Positions 61,501 to 64,000 of a stretch of 64,000 nt of DNA are shown in pieces. The stretch covers positions 13,994,552 to 14,058,551 of the forward strand of contig CM119269.1 in assembly GCA_051294375.1 (NCBI GenBank), given 5' to 3'. Position numbers and translations under genes: made by a program. Under the pieces are notes generated by a model. The model did not search any database and was not told the DNA's origin. It saw only the letters and a list, made by a program, of their open reading frames with translations. This stretch comes from Paraspadella gotoi (lineage: Eukaryota > Chaetognatha). The stretch's first letter is position 1. Each line of letters opens with the position of its first letter.

Positions 61501-62225
61501 GTTTCGACTCTCCTTCACCGTTCAGCCAATTTCTCTTTGGTCAAATTTTTAATATATGACACTTTTAGTTTTAGTTTTAAACCTCAGTAAAACGTTCGTC
61601 TTCATTCGGCATAGAAAATACAAAAACATTTTCTGCAATTATTGTTACTATCAGAGAGTTAAGAGTTTTGGAAGAGATCCTGCTCGTCTACCCTCCAATC
61701 TCCATTCGTTTTAATCAAAGGGTTCGCAGTTAGAAAAGCATAAGTACGGAATCATTATCATTTCTTTCGATTTTTACTAAAATTTTTCAAAACTTAGAAA
61801 AATATGACATGTAATGCAAAAATTGTCATCAATTCCCAATTGATTTTCAGTATATTGATATTGATTACAATTAGTCTAATATCTGGATATAATTTTTTTT
61901 CTATCTTTTAGCGTTCTCGTGATGTAAATACTTGAAGTTAGTCCCTCTAATATTTAATTTTAAGTCTAACTGAAATAAAGTCACAATGGAAACTATTATA
62001 TTTATTGATTACTGCCATATATATATATATATATTATGTTTTTTATTTCATACCGTTTCCTGGCAATTGAGTGCCGTTCAAGTGATTGGTAGAGTTAATC
62101 CATTCTTCCCATTGTTCTTGGGTGAAATTTTCAAAGTTGAAACATTGACCAATACAAAGCAAAGAGAAAATGAAGGCGATGATGAAAAAAGATGTTGAAG
62201 ACGAGTTGGGAGAAAGTGAAGACAT
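52499..62225 (-). CDS. Secreted kringle protein with two C-terminal four-cysteine repeats
   Basis: Eleven exons, right to left: 62225-62054, 61169-61140, 61029-60796, 60615-60513, 54274-54217, 54149-54059, 53871-53837, 53388-53306, 52974-52929, 52733-52651, 52577-52499 (TAA). All phases agree, giving 337 codons. Domains in order: a signal peptide (FFIIAFIFSLLCIGQC); a short N-glycosylation-site region (NSTNHLNGT); a Tyr/Pro/Gly-rich linker of about 85 residues; one kringle of about 82 residues with all six cysteines; and two repeats with the pattern AC-GID---N-Y--Y...C-C(K)-G-W-C, resembling fibronectin type I or VWC modules. The end is strongly basic (NNKRRKRDYN) with a furin-like RRKR site. 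Kringles bind proteins and polysaccharides outside the cell; the substrate is unknown. No protease domain is present. Confidence 0.9.
52929..53388 (-). CDS. Kringle gene exons 8-9: first four-cysteine repeat
   Basis: Exon 8 (53388-53306, 83 bp) encodes SACIGIDAKGNVYAAYQDEP and ends two bases into a Cys codon at the donor TTG|GTGAGCG. Exon 9 (52974-52929, 46 bp) supplies CICKWGRWYCGPNQDE. An earlier possible donor (CTAC|GTAAGA) would put exon 9 in a frame without the CxC-W-C pattern, so the later donor was chosen. Confidence 0.85.
53478..53806. repeat. Inverted-repeat element filled with degenerate telomere-like repeats
   Basis: The ends CGATTTTTCCCAGAATGCCCC and GGGGCATTCTGGGAAAAG are inverted copies. 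Between them are about 170 bp of irregular GGTTAGG/TTAAGG/TTAGGG words (53535-53705). It lies in intron 7 of the kringle gene. The interior is too irregular to be a functional telomere array. Confidence 0.75.
54059..54274 (-). CDS. Kringle gene exons 5-6: second half of the kringle
   Basis: Exon 5 (54274-54217) encodes YPLNGLDENFCRNPNSRSK. Exon 6 (54149-54059) encodes PWCYINDWNRDWLG and WGYCDIPSCE. These are the hallmark kringle blocks (YP--GL-EN-CRNPD, PWCY, YCDIP-C) with the last four of six cysteines. Confidence 0.95.
54292..55051. repeat. Transposon-like element with TTTTACTTTCGCCGACCG ends
   Basis: Terminal inverted repeats of about 20 bp: AATTTTACTTTCGCCGACCG on the left, CGGTCGGCGAAAGTAAAAG on the right. 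The interior begins with CCCTAACC-like words (54380-54465) and has no transposase frame. Its ends match the dynein intron 2 element, so this is a non-autonomous family. Confidence 0.7.
55719..57236 (+). pseudogene. OTU-type cysteine protease gene remnant
   Basis: A multi-exon-like series of frames on the plus strand: 55719-55879, about 55948-56051, about 56288-56398, and 56725-57236. The last carries VKGDGACLPRTISLAIYG, matching the OTU catalytic block (GDGNCLFRAIS) with the catalytic Cys, then HEQNHQLL, a TGA stop at 56979-56981, and in the same frame DAVVDFIL and TWMETLEVKAFSYLLDTPIY, matching the downstream OTU strand (W--E-E--A-A--L--PI). The stop falls where the family usually has Arg. 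I do not see the C-terminal catalytic His motif. Exon phases upstream do not all agree. Such OTU genes are often carried by or multiplied with transposable elements. It is nested in the kringle intron. Confidence 0.7.
56518..56711. repeat. Palindromic element of the CTGATGA family
   Basis: Near-perfect inverted arms of about 80-90 bp around TTCATCAGCTCTCGTAATG. The minus strand reads CTGATGAAGGCTCGTAATGC AGAGCCGAAACATGTCCG: the same core as the other copies but with GGCTC/GAGCC in place of GACTC/GAGTC. It lies between OTU frames, probably in an intron of that remnant. Confidence 0.88.
57600..57835 (-). repeat. tRNA-derived SINE with GATT tail
   Basis: Read on the minus strand there is a tRNA-like head, GCGCCGGAGGTAGAATGAGC, with a good B box, GGGTTCGAGCCC, at 57760-57749. 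A unique body follows, then a tail of GATT tetranucleotides at 57625-57600. Head, body and tetranucleotide tail are the standard SINE layout. A complete tRNA fold is not evident. Confidence 0.6.
57836..58690. repeat. Degenerate TCAA/AATC tetranucleotide array
   Basis: About 850 bp rich in AATCAATCAATC words, with frequent single-base changes and short unique insertions at 58310-58560, including a CT run at 58522-58550. It continues the tail-like repeat of the adjacent SINE. Confidence 0.85.
59206..59396. repeat. Palindromic element of the CTGATGA family
   Basis: A nearly perfect palindrome with arms of about 90 bp, from GTGTAACGAAAAATTCG to CGAATTTTTCGTGACAC. The inner core is CTGATGAAGACTCGAAACATAGAGTC AAAACATGTCC on the plus strand, with its complement on the other side. 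Confidence 0.92.
59695..59858. repeat. Palindromic element of the CTGATGA family, diverged core
   Basis: Arms of about 75 bp starting AGCAAAGAGATTTGTTTTGT. The inner core is ATGATAAAGAATCGAAACAGAGTCGAAACATG, so the CTGATGA word is decayed here while GTCGAAACATG is retained. Confidence 0.9.
60513..60615 (-). CDS. Kringle gene exon 4: first half of the kringle
   Basis: A 103-bp exon encoding ECYYEETKGSDYRGFAPNTA and SGKRCLTWSKSNRE. The blocks C-----G-DYRG, T-SG--C--W are diagnostic for the kringle N-terminal half. It enters after one base and leaves after two, in phase with exon 5 across the 6.2-kb intron. Confidence 0.95.
60796..61029 (-). CDS. Kringle gene exon 3: Tyr/Pro-rich linker
   Basis: A 234-bp exon, beginning GYYPYPSYSYYPGFAYPGYA and continuing with Pro, Ala and Asn-rich sequence to GLANK. 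Low-complexity Tyr/Pro/Gly composition is typical of extracellular structural or adhesive proteins. It is GC-rich, unlike its introns. Confidence 0.9.
61140..61169 (-). CDS. Kringle gene exon 2: 30-bp microexon
   Basis: Encodes GSAGDKDSQY between a TTTCTTTAG acceptor and a GTAAGCG donor. Its length is a multiple of three and both phases are 1, so skipping it would keep the frame. Confidence 0.8.
61170..62053 (-). other. Kringle gene intron 1
   Basis: AT-rich intron of 884 bp without recognised features, apart from a GAATGAAT run just inside its 3' end (61203-61232) and a TA run at 62019-62034. Confidence 0.75.
62054..62225 (-). CDS. Kringle gene exon 1: start and signal peptide
   Basis: Starts at ATG 62225. 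A Ser-rich N-terminus is followed by the hydrophobic core FFIIAFIFSLLCIG and a likely cleavage after GQC. Then come EQWEEWINSTNHLNGT, with two potential N-glycosylation sites, and a GTATGA donor. This ATG is the only one in frame that gives a signal peptide. Confidence 0.88.
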
Positions 62226-63799
62226 TCTGTGATAAACTGAATGTACGGTGTTTCTTCTTCTGAATTTTAAATTTACTGGAAATGAAAATTAACAACAGTG
62301 ATGAATGGCTCATTTACTTTCTCAATAACGAAGTTAATTAACATATAAATATATGTTAAAAACTACCAACTTCTGTGGTATTTACAGTGTTGATAAAAAT
62401 GATTATTTAGATGTATAAAAATAATTTATGAACGTATTTTTTGAGGTATTATTTAAGACACGTAAAAAAAGAATTGTACATGAAAATTCGTTTCTTCTCT
62501 TTTTTCTATTTACATAATATCTTTAACTTTAGGGTGTGAGTGAGAGCACATTTTTTCTTAAAGAAACTACATCGTTTGTTCCCTGATTTCCACGTTTCGG
62601 GTTTTTTTTCCAAAATCGGATCTGCGAAAGTTGGAATTACAATTCGGCATATTTATTGGGTGCTGCAACGCCTCTGTCCAAGACCCTTTATTATTTTTTA
62701 TTCGAAAGGTCTGTTGGTCTATTGACGTAAATATATTCAGCTCAATATTTAAACTTGTAAATGATAAATAATCCAGGTGCATATGAAAGAGAGTAAAGAA
62801 TATTTCAAATTGGAAACTATAAGAATACTAGTATTATTAATAAGAATATTTTGATTGCGACTATACATGAGTATCGCCGCATAGTGACTTATTAATCCTA
62901 TCCTTTGTTCTCAGTGACGTCCTAGCGTGAGAAACATGATCGCACGACCTCCGATTGCAGATTTCTTACATTGTTTATTCGTTGGATTCTTCGTTTTTTT
63001 GTCTTACTTTTTTTTTCTGTTATAAACTTTCTCTTTCTTGCTCTCGAACTTTTAATCCTGATCAGAAATTGTTTTCCTTAAATAATATGAATATTTAATT
63101 GAGAACTTTAAATCTTAACTTTTCGGGTTTGTAAACGTTTTCTGATTGATAACTTTTGAAACGTACTGTTTTTTGTTTCAAAAACGCTCTTAATCAGCTT
63201 TAATTATTGTTATTTAAGGTGTTCCGGATCTCATATCATAGGCATCAATTACAGTTTAAACAATCTATTATTAATATGAGTTTTTAATATTCAATAATTC
63301 ATTCTCCAGGATTTACTGCCAGTAAACGCCCTGTTGTTAATCAAGAATTCCTTCGATTCGTCATCCCTTCGCTAGAGGACACTTAAAAGAGCACTTGCCT
63401 CGAGCGTCGCGAAAAAAAACAAAAGATCAGGACTTAGAATCGGTCTCTATGACTACCGGGTCGACATTAAGAGAATAATTAAAACCCTAAACCACTGAAA
63501 AAACAAAAACGGGTCGTTCGTGTGAAGACGGGAATGACATGCGACGGCATTCATCCAATCATTTTTTGTTGGAAGGAAAGAAAAATTCGCTGACGTAAGT
63601 TAATATTTTTTTTTCTCCTGTCGGAGGCAGACTTTAAATCTAATTTTTCTGCAGTTCTGTTTCATAATAGTAAATAAGTAGTAAATAATTAATCAAAATA
63701 TTAATTTAATAAATGCTTACTAATCAGACCGCGAGAACCGGTGGCGACCAACTCGGCAAAAACTGACACGACGCGAAATTTGTCTCAAGACGGAATCTT
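62226..63799. other. Intergenic region upstream of the kringle gene
   Basis: AT-rich; no gene recognised. A TATATTTATAT on the minus strand at about 62343-62353 could serve as the kringle gene's TATA element. Both neighbouring minus-strand genes read leftward, so this interval also contains the 3' UTR of the gene at the window's end. Confidence 0.65.
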
Positions 63800-64000
63800 T
63801 CACGAGTCAAACAGAAGAAACTCGCTGACGTCGTTGTCGCTCAAGAATCGTCCGGTCTCGAACAGAGACCGACCTGCGTCGAGAAAAGCGTCGATCAACT
63901 TGTCCGGCTCGGACGGACGAGTTGGAAGGTCGGGCGTAGCCTTCGCGGCGTCCGACCGAAGAGACAAAGCCACTATCGAGGCGCCGACTGGGATGTCCGT
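63800..64000 (-). CDS. C-terminal exon of an unidentified gene, cut by the window end
   Basis: The minus strand is open from the window edge for 66 codons to TGA at 63802-63800. It is GC-rich with codon use like the dynein and Islet exons, against AT-rich flanks. The predicted end includes EPDKLIDAFLDAGRSLFETG and RFLSDNDVSEFLLFDS. There is no methionine, so it is the end of a longer protein. I do not recognise the family. Confidence 0.65.
   Translation of the reverse strand, partial: TDIPVGASIVALSLRSDAAKATPDLPTRPSEPDKLIDAFLDAGRSLFETGRFLSDNDVSEFLLFDS

Overview
The window is AT-rich, intron-rich nuclear DNA from an invertebrate animal. The evidence is spliced genes with GT-AG introns (mostly 70-90 bp in the compact genes), an Islet-type LIM-homeodomain gene, a cytoplasmic dynein intermediate chain, and a secreted kringle protein. 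I cannot name the phylum from sequence alone. The DNA between and inside the genes is dominated by GA/CT, GAAA, GAC/GTC and TCAA microsatellites, inverted-repeat elements and ten assembly gaps (runs of N). Most long open frames here are translations of simple repeats, not genes.

Layout. 1-9.9 kb: repeat-rich DNA with no gene recognised. 10.15-32.3 kb, minus strand: an Islet (ISL1/2-type) gene running right to left. The exons give the second half of LIM1 (its first half falls in an N gap), LIM2, a Ser/Gly-rich linker, homeodomain helices 1-2, two alternative exons for homeodomain helix 3, and a Pro/His/Gly-rich C-terminus. 32.5-43.9 kb: no gene recognised; it holds GA tracts, a 1-kb polypurine tract and gaps, and may hide the Islet first exon and promoter. 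44.05-48.4 kb, plus strand: a complete 16-exon dynein 1 intermediate chain gene (681 codons). 50.7-51.35 kb, plus: a small secreted protein or peptide precursor behind a TATA box. 52.5-62.2 kb, minus: a complete 11-exon secreted kringle gene (337 codons). Its 6.2-kb fourth intron contains inverted-repeat elements, a SINE and a broken OTU-protease gene on the other strand. 63.8-64.0 kb, minus: the last exon of an unidentified gene that continues past the window.

The most notable observation is the pair of tandem 88-bp Islet exons at 21218-21305 and 21363-21450. Each encodes homeodomain helix 3 from residue 44 onward plus the adjoining tail. Both have good splice sites and the same phase. They are only 57 bp apart, shorter than any other intron reconstructed here (30 others, minimum 68-71 bp), and including both would shift the frame into an early stop. 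This is the layout expected of mutually exclusive exons, giving one transcription factor two alternative DNA-recognition helices. Other points of interest are a dispersed palindromic repeat family with a conserved CTGATGA/GAAAC core, a kringle protein whose C-terminal cysteine repeats arose by duplication of an exon pair, and two large imperfect duplications in Islet introns that may be real or assembly artefacts.
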